This document shows, piece after piece, positions 35,977-44,275 of a stretch of 64,000 nt of DNA. The notes under the pieces are model-generated. The model saw only the letters and a list, made by a program, of their open reading frames with translations, was not told the DNA's origin and did no database searches. Made by a program: the position numbers and the translations under genes. Source of the stretch: Clostridiales bacterium. GTDB taxonomy: Bacteria; Bacillota; Clostridia; Saccharofermentanales; Saccharofermentanaceae. Position 1 is the stretch's first letter, and every line of letters starts with the position of its first letter. The stretch covers positions 1-64,000 of the forward strand of contig JAFRQR010000021.1 in the NCBI GenBank assembly GCA_017428545.1. Direction: 5' to 3'.

Positions 35977-37536
35977 ATGGAAAAAGCCTACCTCTGCCCG
36001 ACATGCGGTGCATCCGTGATCCTCAACGGCGAGACAGACCCGGCATGCTGCTTTTGTAAAAGTGCTCTTTCCGAAGAAAACGAGATCGCACAGCCGGAAG
36101 GCGGCTTTTATGCCGCAGGACCTGTCAGTTCTGAAGTACGCCGCCTGACCTGCTACAAATGCGGTAAGAGCATGCTGTCTTCCCCAAGCGCGGATCTGAA
36201 AACGCCGAGATGCCTTTGCTGCGGATCTGACGATCTGACAGTCACCTCGGAAAAAGTGATGCTTCCTTCCAAACTCACGGTCGTTCCTTTTTCGTGCGAC
36301 AGAAAAGAGGCGGAAGAAGAGTATCTGAAAGCCGTGAAGAAGGAAAAGATCAAGTTCCATTCATTTTCTTCGAAAGAATACATCGACGCGATCACACCGG
36401 TGTACGTCCCGTTTTTCTTTTACGATTACCACGCATTCGGATCCGCGGTCTTAAGTGTCGTTCCCTATGTCAAACAGCCGAGAAATGTCACGGAAAAGAT
36501 CCTCGGCGTCATGCTTTTAAACGATTTCACGTTGGAAAGAAGATCCAACGTCGCTACCCCCTATCCGAAGACATTCAGCGCCGAAATGGCCTGGAGATCA
36601 CTTCCGATGTCGGCATCATCCGCGATCGACCAGAAGCGTATGGACGCGGTCTCACCATTTCTTAAAGCCGGTGTCGGCACCGACGAAAGAGAGATCGGTG
36701 AGATCAAGCATGCCATGATCCTGGATATCGACCGCTCCGCGAAGGATATTGAAGATGAGTTTAAGGCGCGTATCAAAGACTTCGTCAAAGAGTGTATCAT
36801 TACGGAAAACCTCGAAAATTTCTCCATTACTTCGTTCATCGACAACACAGTCTATGATCCGTCTCTCGGCCAGCTGATCTATGTTCCGATGTGGATATTG
36901 AAGGTCAGAAAGAAGGACAGCTGTCTGACGTGGTGCATGAACGCGATCTCCGGAAAAGCATCTGACATCTCCCGTGATGTGCTCGATGAAAAAGAGACCG
37001 CGAAAGAAGAAAAGACCGACTCACTTTCTGCGATCAGTAAAAAACGCATCAAATCGATCACACTTGATGATCTGGGCGGCGCCGAAAAACCCGTTAACTA
37101 CAGAACATTCATGATCGATATCGTGGCGTCTGCGATCACTTCCGAAATGGCGCTGAATGAGATGTCCGCGGACAAGAGTCTTCTGCAGCTCGAAAGGAAT
37201 GCCCGACGAAAAACGACACATATCAATGTTCCGGTGGCAGATGCTTTTCAGCCGGAAGCGGAAAAAGCTGTTGCCGAGAGCAAGAAACAGCCGATCCCGA
37301 GCGCTCCCGTACCGCTTCCGTCAAAGCATTCAGAGCTGTATCTCATGAAAGAAGAAGCCAGAAACCGTTCCCTGGGAAGAGGACAGAGGCTTCCGGAAAA
37401 GCCGCTTGACAGAAGAGTCGGAAATGAAGAAGAGTTTAAGGTTGATGACACACCATCCGGCATCGCCGTTGAATTCGGACTTTCGGATCTTCCGGAGTAC
37501 GATCCGGCCGGACCGAACCCTTTCAAAAAAGTCTGA
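35977..37536 (+). CDS. Zinc-ribbon protein, short paralog of the upstream gene
   Basis: 519 residues. The two zinc ribbons are YLCPTCGA with ACCFC, and LTCYKCGKS with CLCCGSDDL. The spacing and the next 300 residues parallel the upstream protein (MLPSKLTVVPFSCDRKEAEE against MPRRAIPFSHTKQQAQEMF; LGQLIYVPMWILKVR against LGIGELVLFPIWYMKGE). The tail is short (~150 residues) and ends SDLPEYDPAGPNPFKKV, the same YDPxGPxPFK motif. A tandem duplication with divergent tail length is the simplest reading. The pair probably acts together; the function is unknown. Confidence 0.83.
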   Translation: MEKAYLCPTCGASVILNGETDPACCFCKSALSEENEIAQPEGGFYAAGPVSSEVRRLTCYKCGKSMLSSPSADLKTPRCLCCGSDDLTVTSEKVMLPSKLTVVPFSCDRKEAEEEYLKAVKKEKIKFHSFSSKEYIDAITPVYVPFFFYDYHAFGSAVLSVVPYVKQPRNVTEKILGVMLLNDFTLERRSNVATPYPKTFSAEMAWRSLPMSASSAIDQKRMDAVSPFLKAGVGTDEREIGEIKHAMILDIDRSAKDIEDEFKARIKDFVKECIITENLENFSITSFIDNTVYDPSLGQLIYVPMWILKVRKKDSCLTWCMNAISGKASDISRDVLDEKETAKEEKTDSLSAISKKRIKSITLDDLGGAEKPVNYRTFMIDIVASAITSEMALNEMSADKSLLQLERNARRKTTHINVPVADAFQPEAEKAVAESKKQPIPSAPVPLPSKHSELYLMKEEARNRSLGRGQRLPEKPLDRRVGNEEEFKVDDTPSGIAVEFGLSDLPEYDPAGPNPFKKV

Positions 37537-37556
37537 CCCGAAACGAAAGAAACAAA

Positions 37557-37624
37557 AAAAGCACCACCGCCGCCGTTCCTTGGGATCAAACCCTGCGGAA
37601 TCGCTCCGGTGGTGCTTTTGCTTT
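37557..37624. terminator. Bidirectional terminator built from an inverted pair of AAAAGCAC elements
   Basis: AAAAGCACCACCG and CGGTGGTGCTTTT form a 13-bp outer stem between convergent genes; the A/T ends supply T-runs in both directions. Octamer copies are at 37557-37564 and 37612-37619. Confidence 0.8.
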
Positions 37625-37629
37625 ATGTC

Positions 37630-38991
37630 TTACTTCCAGAGACTTTCGCCGTTTGTCTCGATGACTTCCTTATACCAGTAGGCGGAATCCTTAAGCGTCC
37701 TTTCCTGTGTCTGGTAATTGACATAAACAAGTCCGAATCTCGGGTCATAGCCGTCGGCCCATTCGAAGTTGTCCATGAAGGACCAGTGGGTGTAGCCGAC
37801 AAGCGGGATCCCGTCTTCGCCGGCCTTATAGAAGGCGCGGATATATCTCTTCAGAAAATCGATACGCTGCGGATCGTGAACCTTGCCATCGAGGTGGACA
37901 CTGTCCGTGCACGCGCATCCGTTCTCGGTGATCATGATCGGAAGATGATATCTTTCGTACATGAACTTCGCGGACCAGTAAAGTACGTCCGGAGTGATCG
38001 ACCACTTGATCGCAGTAAGCGGCTCGCCGGAAAGCGCTTCGTTTCCTTCCGCTGCGGAAAGCTTACTGAGGTCGCGCATCGCGGCATAGATGTTCATGCC
38101 GTAGAAATCCAAAGGAGCGGTAACGATCTTCCATTCGTCCTCGGTAAAATCAACGAAATCGTTGCCGAAGAATTCCTTGGCGCCTTCCGGCCACTTTCCG
38201 AGAATGATCGGATCGGACCAGAAAGAGTTACTGAGCATATATCCGTATTCGTCAAAAGCAAATGTCTGGCTTCTGGCCTTCTCAATCGCTTCGGAAGAAT
38301 CGTCGTCCGGGATAAAGGACGGACCTGTCGGTGCATAGGAGATCTTCGGGGCTTTCTTAGCGAATTTGCGGATCGTATTGACCGCGGTACCGTGGGCGAG
38401 CATGACATTTTTCGACATGCGGAAAAGGTCTCTGTCCGAATACTTCATGAACGGAGCGTGCGTACCCATGTAACAGCCCAGGCCAAGGAAGATCTGCGGT
38501 TCGTTGAACGTGAACCAGTAGGAAACACGGTCGGAAAGGGCATCGATGACGACCTTGGTGTAGTTTTCAAACCATCCGACCGACTCCGGATTAAGCCAGC
38601 CGCCACGCTCGAAGATCGCCTGCGGCATGTCCCAGTGATAGATCGTAACGAGCGGCTCGATATCGTTCTTGATCAGTTCATCCACGAGGTCGGAATAGAA
38701 CTGTAGCCCTTTCTGATTTACATCTCCGGTACCGTCCGGGATGACACGCGGCCAGCTGATCGAAAAGCGGTAGGCTTTGACGCCGATTTGCTTCATGAGA
38801 GCGACGTCCTCTTTCATTCTGTGATAGTGGTCACAGGCAACATCGCCGTTTTCGTGATTATGTACCGGGGTATTTCTCCAGTGTGTATATGTATCCCAAA
38901 TCGACGGGCCCTTGCCGTCTTCGTTCCAGGCTCCTTCGATCTGGTAGGAAGCGGTGGCAACGCCCCAGAAAAAGTCTTTCGGTAAAGGCAT
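37630..38991 (-). CDS. Beta-glucosidase, GH1
   Basis: 453 residues, typical GH1 length. N-terminal signature FFWGVATASYQIEGAWNEDG; acid/base Glu in WFTFNEPQ; nucleophile Glu in MITENGC; the aglycone/glycone Trp region is WSFMDNFEWADGYDPRFGL. There is no signal peptide, so it acts in the cytoplasm, probably on imported cellobiose or aryl-glucosides. No phosphate-binding PTS-type neighbour is present. RBS AGGAGGACAA precedes the ATG. A possible extended -10 (TGATATACT) lies upstream on the minus strand near 39064-39072. Confidence 0.94.
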   Translation of the reverse strand: MPLPKDFFWGVATASYQIEGAWNEDGKGPSIWDTYTHWRNTPVHNHENGDVACDHYHRMKEDVALMKQIGVKAYRFSISWPRVIPDGTGDVNQKGLQFYSDLVDELIKNDIEPLVTIYHWDMPQAIFERGGWLNPESVGWFENYTKVVIDALSDRVSYWFTFNEPQIFLGLGCYMGTHAPFMKYSDRDLFRMSKNVMLAHGTAVNTIRKFAKKAPKISYAPTGPSFIPDDDSSEAIEKARSQTFAFDEYGYMLSNSFWSDPIILGKWPEGAKEFFGNDFVDFTEDEWKIVTAPLDFYGMNIYAAMRDLSKLSAAEGNEALSGEPLTAIKWSITPDVLYWSAKFMYERYHLPIMITENGCACTDSVHLDGKVHDPQRIDFLKRYIRAFYKAGEDGIPLVGYTHWSFMDNFEWADGYDPRFGLVYVNYQTQERTLKDSAYWYKEVIETNGESLWK

Positions 38992-39133
38992 AAATTGTCC
39001 TCCTTGATGTGGCTTAAGAAAGTGCTTTTCGAAAAGAAAAGCCGTGCCGGCTGATATGGTTAAAGTATATCAGACGGCAGGGGGGATGTATATCAGATCG
39101 ATGATAGATTTGTCATTTCAAAAAAGGGCATTG

Positions 39134-39142
39134 TGGTATAAT
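39134..39142 (+). promoter_or_regulatory. Extended -10 promoter for the glycosyltransferase
   Basis: TGGTATAAT fits TGnTATAAT, about 31 bases before the start at 39174; no clear -35 box at 17 bases. Confidence 0.55.
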
Positions 39143-39173
39143 CATATGGGAAACTAAGGAGATGAGGAAGTAA

Positions 39174-40616
39174 ATGAATATAGCGATAATCACGGATACG
39201 TATTTTCCGGATATAAACGGAGTTACATCTTCGATCTATACGCTGGCGCTCGCTCTTCGCAAAAGGGGGCATCGCGTATATATTTTCGCCATCTCAAATA
39301 AAACGTCTACCGTCGTCCGCAGAGTCAGTAAGAACCCGCCTGTTTTTTCGATCCCGAGCATCCCGATGCTTTTGGTCCGTCCATATAGAACGACGGTTCC
39401 TTATTCTTTCCGCCTCGTTCAGATCTTAAAGAGACTGAAGATCGATATCATCCACACGCAGACGGAATTTTCCATGGGCCTTATGGGTCTTTCTTCGTCC
39501 ATGACACTTCATCTTCCGATCGTGCACACCTATCACACGATGCTCGAAGATTATACGCACTATATTCTGGGCGGCAAAGTGACGAAGATCATCACGCCGG
39601 AGAAGGTAAGATGGTACAGCAAAGTATTCTGTAATTCTCCGACTGGACTTATCGTCCCTACGGAAAAAGTAAAGAACGCACTTCGCGAATACGGCGTCAC
39701 CAAGCCGATCTATGTCATTCCGACCGGTATCGACGTATCTCCGTTTAATCCTTCGAATTTTAAGAAAGAAGAGATCGACGGGCTCCGGAAAAAATTCGGT
39801 ATCAGAGATGATGAGAAGATCCTTCTGAGTCTGGGCCGTGTGGCCAAAGAAAAGAGTATCGATCTCATCATCGATCAGGTCCCGAAGATCTGCGAGCTTT
39901 CTCCGAATGTCCGCGTGCTCATCGTAGGTGATGGCCCGGCACTCGAAGACCTCAAGAAGCAGGCGGCGGATCTTCATGTTTCCGATAAAGTGATCTTTGC
40001 GGGCTCCGCTCCGTATGCCGAGATCGGAAAATATTACCAGCTCGGCGATGCGTTTATCTCCTGCTCGACTTCCGAGACGCAGGGCCTTACATATTACGAG
40101 GCAATGGCAGCAGGTCTTCCGGTCATCGCGAGAAAAGACGACGCCGTAAATGATCTTTTCAAAGATGGTGAAAACGCCCGCCTTTTCAAAGATGAGTCCG
40201 AGATCGCCGGTATCGTTTCGGAGATCTTTAAAGATTCGGCAACCGCAGCGCGTTATTCCGAAAACGCGGGAAAGACAGTGGCCACGTTCTCTGCGGAGAC
40301 ATTTGCCGGAAGAGTCGAAGAAGCCTACATGAACGCGATCTCGCGTCACGTCCGCGAAAAAGCGATCCGCCGTTCGAACGTCGGTAAGCTCCACCTTTCG
40401 AATAAGTATAAAGAGGTCAAACTCGTTCCGCCGGAGGAAGATAAACACTTCCTGGAAAAAGAAGAACAGAAAGAAGAAGAGGCCATTAAGAAGACAGGTG
40501 TCAAAGACGCGGTCGTCGGCAGTGCGCGAAAAGCATATCACACGGCTTACCGTTATGCCTCTTTGGTCCGTATCGGAAAGAAAGCCGCCAGAAAAGACAA
40601 ACCGAAAGATAAATGA
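39174..40616 (+). CDS. GT4 glycosyltransferase, diacylglycerol glucosyltransferase type
   Basis: 480 residues. IITDTYFPDINGVTSSIYTLA (N-terminal Rossmann half), HTQTEFSMGLMG, VPTEKVKNAL, VIPTGIDVSPF, then the donor half SLGRVAKEKSIDLII and the E-x7-E region SETQGLTYYEAMAAGLPVI. The closest known type is the Gram-positive 1,2-diacylglycerol 3-glucosyltransferase, which makes glycolipid anchors. A charged tail of ~80 residues rich in Lys/Glu follows and may bind the membrane surface. No membrane helix. Cardiolipin synthase nearby supports a membrane-lipid role, but the exact acceptor is inference. Confidence 0.87.
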   Translation: MNIAIITDTYFPDINGVTSSIYTLALALRKRGHRVYIFAISNKTSTVVRRVSKNPPVFSIPSIPMLLVRPYRTTVPYSFRLVQILKRLKIDIIHTQTEFSMGLMGLSSSMTLHLPIVHTYHTMLEDYTHYILGGKVTKIITPEKVRWYSKVFCNSPTGLIVPTEKVKNALREYGVTKPIYVIPTGIDVSPFNPSNFKKEEIDGLRKKFGIRDDEKILLSLGRVAKEKSIDLIIDQVPKICELSPNVRVLIVGDGPALEDLKKQAADLHVSDKVIFAGSAPYAEIGKYYQLGDAFISCSTSETQGLTYYEAMAAGLPVIARKDDAVNDLFKDGENARLFKDESEIAGIVSEIFKDSATAARYSENAGKTVATFSAETFAGRVEEAYMNAISRHVREKAIRRSNVGKLHLSNKYKEVKLVPPEEDKHFLEKEEQKEEEAIKKTGVKDAVVGSARKAYHTAYRYASLVRIGKKAARKDKPKDK

Positions 40617-40630
40617 TCTGAATAAAAAGA

Positions 40631-40660
40631 AAAAAGTGAAGCTTCGGCTTCACTTTTTGT
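40631..40660. terminator. Bidirectional terminator
   Basis: AAAAAGTGAAGC, TTCG tetraloop, GCTTCACTTTTT: a perfect 12-bp stem with T/A ends, between the convergent glycosyltransferase and GGDEF-EAL genes. Confidence 0.92.
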
Positions 40661-40699
40661 TTTTCTCTGTTTTTACTTCTATTCCGGAAGAAGAGCGGA

Positions 40700-42403
40700 T
40701 CAATCCGCTTTTTTATCTACGAGACTGATCCCCGGGAAATCCGGGGTCTTTTTGATTTCATCAGATCCTTTGCCTTCATCTTCGGATTCCGATGCATCTT
40801 TTGCCGCCTCGGAAGGATCTGTTTTCTGCTCCGGCATAAGCTGCGGAACAGAGAAGAAATATCCTTGCAGATAATCGACGCCGGCCTGTTCGCAGTAATT
40901 GACCTGCTGCTCGTTTTCCACGCCTTCCGCGATCGTTTTCATGTTGTTTTCTCTTGCAAAAGAAACGATGCTGTTGACCAGTGCCGCGCCGCGCTCCTGA
41001 TTGATGTGGCTCGTGATGCTTCTGTTGATCTTAATGAAATCGACAGGTGCATCGGTAAACAGGGCGAAAGAAGATGCTGCTGCACTTAAGTAGTCGATCG
41101 CGATACGGATGCCGTGTTTCCTTAAGAACATGAGGTTATCCCGAACGATGAAGTCATCTTCGGCAAAAGAACCGGTGATCTCGATCATGACGCGGTCCGC
41201 ACCGATTCCGGATGCATCCACGGCACGGACGAATTCCATGACGCTTCTTTCGTTGAGCTCTGCGGCAGAATAATTGATGCTGATGAGTTTTTCTTTATTG
41301 GCCGGAAGAGAGGCATATTTCATGGCTTCCTCGGTCATAAAGATCGTCAGTTTCGAAAGACACGAAGTCTTTTCGAGGATCGGCACAAACTCCTCCGCAG
41401 TCATTTTCGAGCCGTCGTCACGGATCCATTTCGCGAGGATCTCGACGCCGAAAGGCTTATGAGTCACCGCTTCGTGGATCGACTGATACGAAGGCTGGAC
41501 CATGCCTTTGGAAATGGCAGTAGAGAATTCACTTGCGATACTTACGGTGCCTTTGTAGTAATCTCTCATGGCATCTGTGTACCGGCTGATCTTCTGGTCT
41601 TCAAGGAAGGAATAACGAAGCGCGATGTTTGCTTTTCGGATGCCCTCTGCGATCGAAGAATCCGGGCGGATGACCGTAAAACCGATCCTGTAGGAAATAT
41701 AGACCGGAATGTTATCGACCGAGATCGTTACGTCGTTGATGTTATCAAGTGAAGCGAGGATGTTTTCGAGGCTTTCCTCGCTCGAAAAGTGCCGTACGAC
41801 GATCGCATAGTTAAGGTCATGGCCTTTGCAGAGTTTCGCGTTCGGATACGAAGAGAGAAGGCTCTGAAGTTCTGCTGAGATGCGCTTAACGATCGACTGG
41901 TAAAAGTCACTTCCGAAAAGTCCCTGGATATCTCCGGCTTCGTTAAAAGAAAGCATCAGGATCGACATCGCTCCGTCGGAAGGGATCTTGGCGGAAGAAA
42001 TGCAGTTAAAGTTCGGCAGGTCCGTAAGAGAGTCATGCGTGGCAATGTGTTCAAAGTGCTTTTCGCGCTGACGGTTACGGGAAGAAATATAAGAGACGAC
42101 CACGCTGACGATGACATAGACCGCCACGCGGATCAGAAAACTGAAACTCTTGCTTTTGTTGTCTGTGACAAGATCGACCAAAGGTCCCATTGCAAATCCC
42201 GAAAGTGCGGCGAAGATCACGCTGTACCAGACGGGGGCATAAAGCGCGGTCACAACGACGGGGATGACGATCAGGTTGGCATATACGCTCGGCGTTCCGC
42301 CCGTGATGCATACTAAGAAAACGATCAGCGCCGCCATCAGAAGCATCGCGGGGATCAGAAACGGCAAGACGGATTTTGAACGATCGGCCTTTATTTTGCT
42401 CAT
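40700..42403 (-). CDS. Membrane protein with degenerate GGDEF and EAL domains
   Basis: 567 residues from the ATG at 42403 (AAGGAGA upstream; the frame is open to 42469). Three or four membrane helices (residues ~12-100) lead to a GGDEF-like domain (HIATHDSLTDLPNFNCISS) whose active-site loop reads KGHDLNYAIV instead of GGDEF. The EAL domain keeps ExL (GVEILAKW), EGVENEQQ and QGYF, but the metal-binding DDFG is IDYL, the catalytic Lys motif is KINR rather than KxD, and ExTE is EITGS. Both activities are therefore probably lost; a c-di-GMP-binding or protein-partner role is possible. It is divergent from cardiolipin synthase. Confidence 0.85.
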   Translation of the reverse strand: MSKIKADRSKSVLPFLIPAMLLMAALIVFLVCITGGTPSVYANLIVIPVVVTALYAPVWYSVIFAALSGFAMGPLVDLVTDNKSKSFSFLIRVAVYVIVSVVVSYISSRNRQREKHFEHIATHDSLTDLPNFNCISSAKIPSDGAMSILMLSFNEAGDIQGLFGSDFYQSIVKRISAELQSLLSSYPNAKLCKGHDLNYAIVVRHFSSEESLENILASLDNINDVTISVDNIPVYISYRIGFTVIRPDSSIAEGIRKANIALRYSFLEDQKISRYTDAMRDYYKGTVSIASEFSTAISKGMVQPSYQSIHEAVTHKPFGVEILAKWIRDDGSKMTAEEFVPILEKTSCLSKLTIFMTEEAMKYASLPANKEKLISINYSAAELNERSVMEFVRAVDASGIGADRVMIEITGSFAEDDFIVRDNLMFLRKHGIRIAIDYLSAAASSFALFTDAPVDFIKINRSITSHINQERGAALVNSIVSFARENNMKTIAEGVENEQQVNYCEQAGVDYLQGYFFSVPQLMPEQKTDPSEAAKDASESEDEGKGSDEIKKTPDFPGISLVDKKAD

Positions 42404-42514
42404 AAAAAATCTCCTTGCAAAGGAACATCGAAAACTTGTTGACGGAGGATCGGAAACGCACACGATCACTTCTCCTGTATTTTATATCAGACAGCCTGAA
42501 AAGCATACACGGAT

Positions 42515-42542
42515 TTGACTATTTTTTCACTTTGTTGATAAT
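42515..42542 (+). promoter_or_regulatory. Promoter for cardiolipin synthase
   Basis: TTGACT, 16-base spacer, GATAAT, about 28 bases before the ATG at 42571. Confidence 0.65.
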
Positions 42543-42570
42543 TGTTTATAGGAAAGAAGGGAGAAAAGGC

Positions 42571-44106
42571 ATGCGTAAGCAATGGTTTCAGTCTTTGTTG
42601 ATGCGCCGGGCAGTCATCATCCTGATACTGCTTGTTGAAATCGCGTCCTTTACTTTCCTGATCGTGGCGGGATCGCTGATCTCCGAAGTTGCCGCGGTCA
42701 TCTTCCGAGTGATCTCCTTCATCGTTGCCCTTTATGTCATCAGTAAAAACGACAAGGGCGGATACCGCCTGATCTGGGTGTTCCTGATCCTGGTTTTTCC
42801 GATCTTTGGCGGCGTACTCTATGTGTTTCTGAATTCCCAGATGATCAGTAACCGCTATGCGAAGAACTTAAGCGAAGTCATCAAGAGCACGCAGGGTCAG
42901 TTTGAGTTAAAGCCGGAACTGAAGGAAGAACTTCGGGAAAAATATCCCGTATACGTCAAGGGTGTGGATTATCTGGAAAATACCCAGAATTTCCCCGTCT
43001 ATAAGAATACGAAAACGACATATCTGTCTCCGGGCGAAGCTTTCTGGCCCGTCTTTCTCGACAAGCTCCGTTCGGCGGAAAAGTATATCTTCCTCGAGTA
43101 CTTTACGATCGGCGAAGGAAAGTTCTGGGATTCGATTCTGGAGATCCTTAAAGAGAAAGCAAAATCCGGAGTTCTCGTGCGCATCATGTACGATGATATG
43201 GGGTGTTTCCTGACTCTTCCTTCCGACTATCCGGAGTATCTCAAATCGCTCGGGATCGAATGCAAAATCTTTAATCCTTTCCGTCCGTTCTTTACGACTA
43301 TCCAGAATAACCGTGACCACAGAAAACTCACTTCGATCGACGGCAAGATCGCTTTCTGCGGCGGCTTGAACCTGTCGGATGAATATGTAAATGAGAAAGA
43401 AAGATTCGGCTACTGGAAAGACTCTGCCGTCATGGTCGAGGGCGAGGCCGCCTGGAGTATTACATGTTTCCTTCTTCAGATCTGGCAGATCAATCAGGTC
43501 ACATACGAAGATTTCCGCCAGTACTATCCGTGGACCGAGGAACCCTGCCCGATCCGAAACGACGGCTTCGTGCAGCCTTATACGGATGTCCCGCTCGACC
43601 ATGAGCGCGTCAGCGAAAGCGTATACATGCACATGATCAATTCGGCAGAGAAATATCTTTATATCAGTACACCGTATCTCATCCTCGATGAGGACATGGT
43701 CTCCGCACTTTGCCTCTCTGCAAAAAGCGGCGTCGACGTGCGTATCGTCACTCCGAGCAAATACGATAAGTGGATGATCCACCAGGCGACCAGATGCTAC
43801 TACAGAGACCTGGTAAAAGCGGGGGTACGTATCTACGAATATACACCGGGCTTTATGCACAGTAAGACCGTCGTCATCGACGATAAAGCCGCAATCGTCG
43901 GATCTGTTAACTGGGATTACAGAAGCCTTTATCTCCACTTCGAAAGCGCCGTCTGGATGTGCGGGACCGATACGGTCCTTGACGTGAAAAACGATCTTCT
44001 GAAATCGTTCGAAGCATCCGACGAAGTCCTTCGCGAAGAACTCAATTTCCGCCGCGGCTGGAGTCTGTTCCGTCTGATCCTTCGTTTGATCGCGCCGATT
44101 TTCTGA
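42571..44106 (+). CDS. cls: Cardiolipin synthase (PLD family)
   Basis: Condenses two phosphatidylglycerols to cardiolipin at the membrane. 511 residues. Three hydrophobic segments in the first ~95 residues (AVIILILLVEIASFTFLIVA, LIWVFLILVFPIFGGVLYVF) precede two phospholipase D motifs: HRKLTSIDGKIAFCGGLNL and HSKTVVIDDKAAIVGSVNWD. The start at 42571 is set by GAAGGGAGAAAAGG; the upstream frame from 42415 is not used. A weak hairpin (GTGAGAAA/TTTCTCGC, 44109-44128) follows the stop without a T-run. Confidence 0.94.
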   Translation: MRKQWFQSLLMRRAVIILILLVEIASFTFLIVAGSLISEVAAVIFRVISFIVALYVISKNDKGGYRLIWVFLILVFPIFGGVLYVFLNSQMISNRYAKNLSEVIKSTQGQFELKPELKEELREKYPVYVKGVDYLENTQNFPVYKNTKTTYLSPGEAFWPVFLDKLRSAEKYIFLEYFTIGEGKFWDSILEILKEKAKSGVLVRIMYDDMGCFLTLPSDYPEYLKSLGIECKIFNPFRPFFTTIQNNRDHRKLTSIDGKIAFCGGLNLSDEYVNEKERFGYWKDSAVMVEGEAAWSITCFLLQIWQINQVTYEDFRQYYPWTEEPCPIRNDGFVQPYTDVPLDHERVSESVYMHMINSAEKYLYISTPYLILDEDMVSALCLSAKSGVDVRIVTPSKYDKWMIHQATRCYYRDLVKAGVRIYEYTPGFMHSKTVVIDDKAAIVGSVNWDYRSLYLHFESAVWMCGTDTVLDVKNDLLKSFEASDEVLREELNFRRGWSLFRLILRLIAPIF

Positions 44107-44275
44107 TAGTGAGAAAAATGTTTCTCGCATAGAATATCAGCGCTGCGCATCATCGGGAATCGCTCGGCGAAATGATCCTTGCGGATATAATGTTCACAAA
44201 AGCGATAAGAATATTGCTCCGATCCGTGGTAGAATCGAGGTATCAAATTCTTTTGTTCCGAAGGAGGCGGTATCC

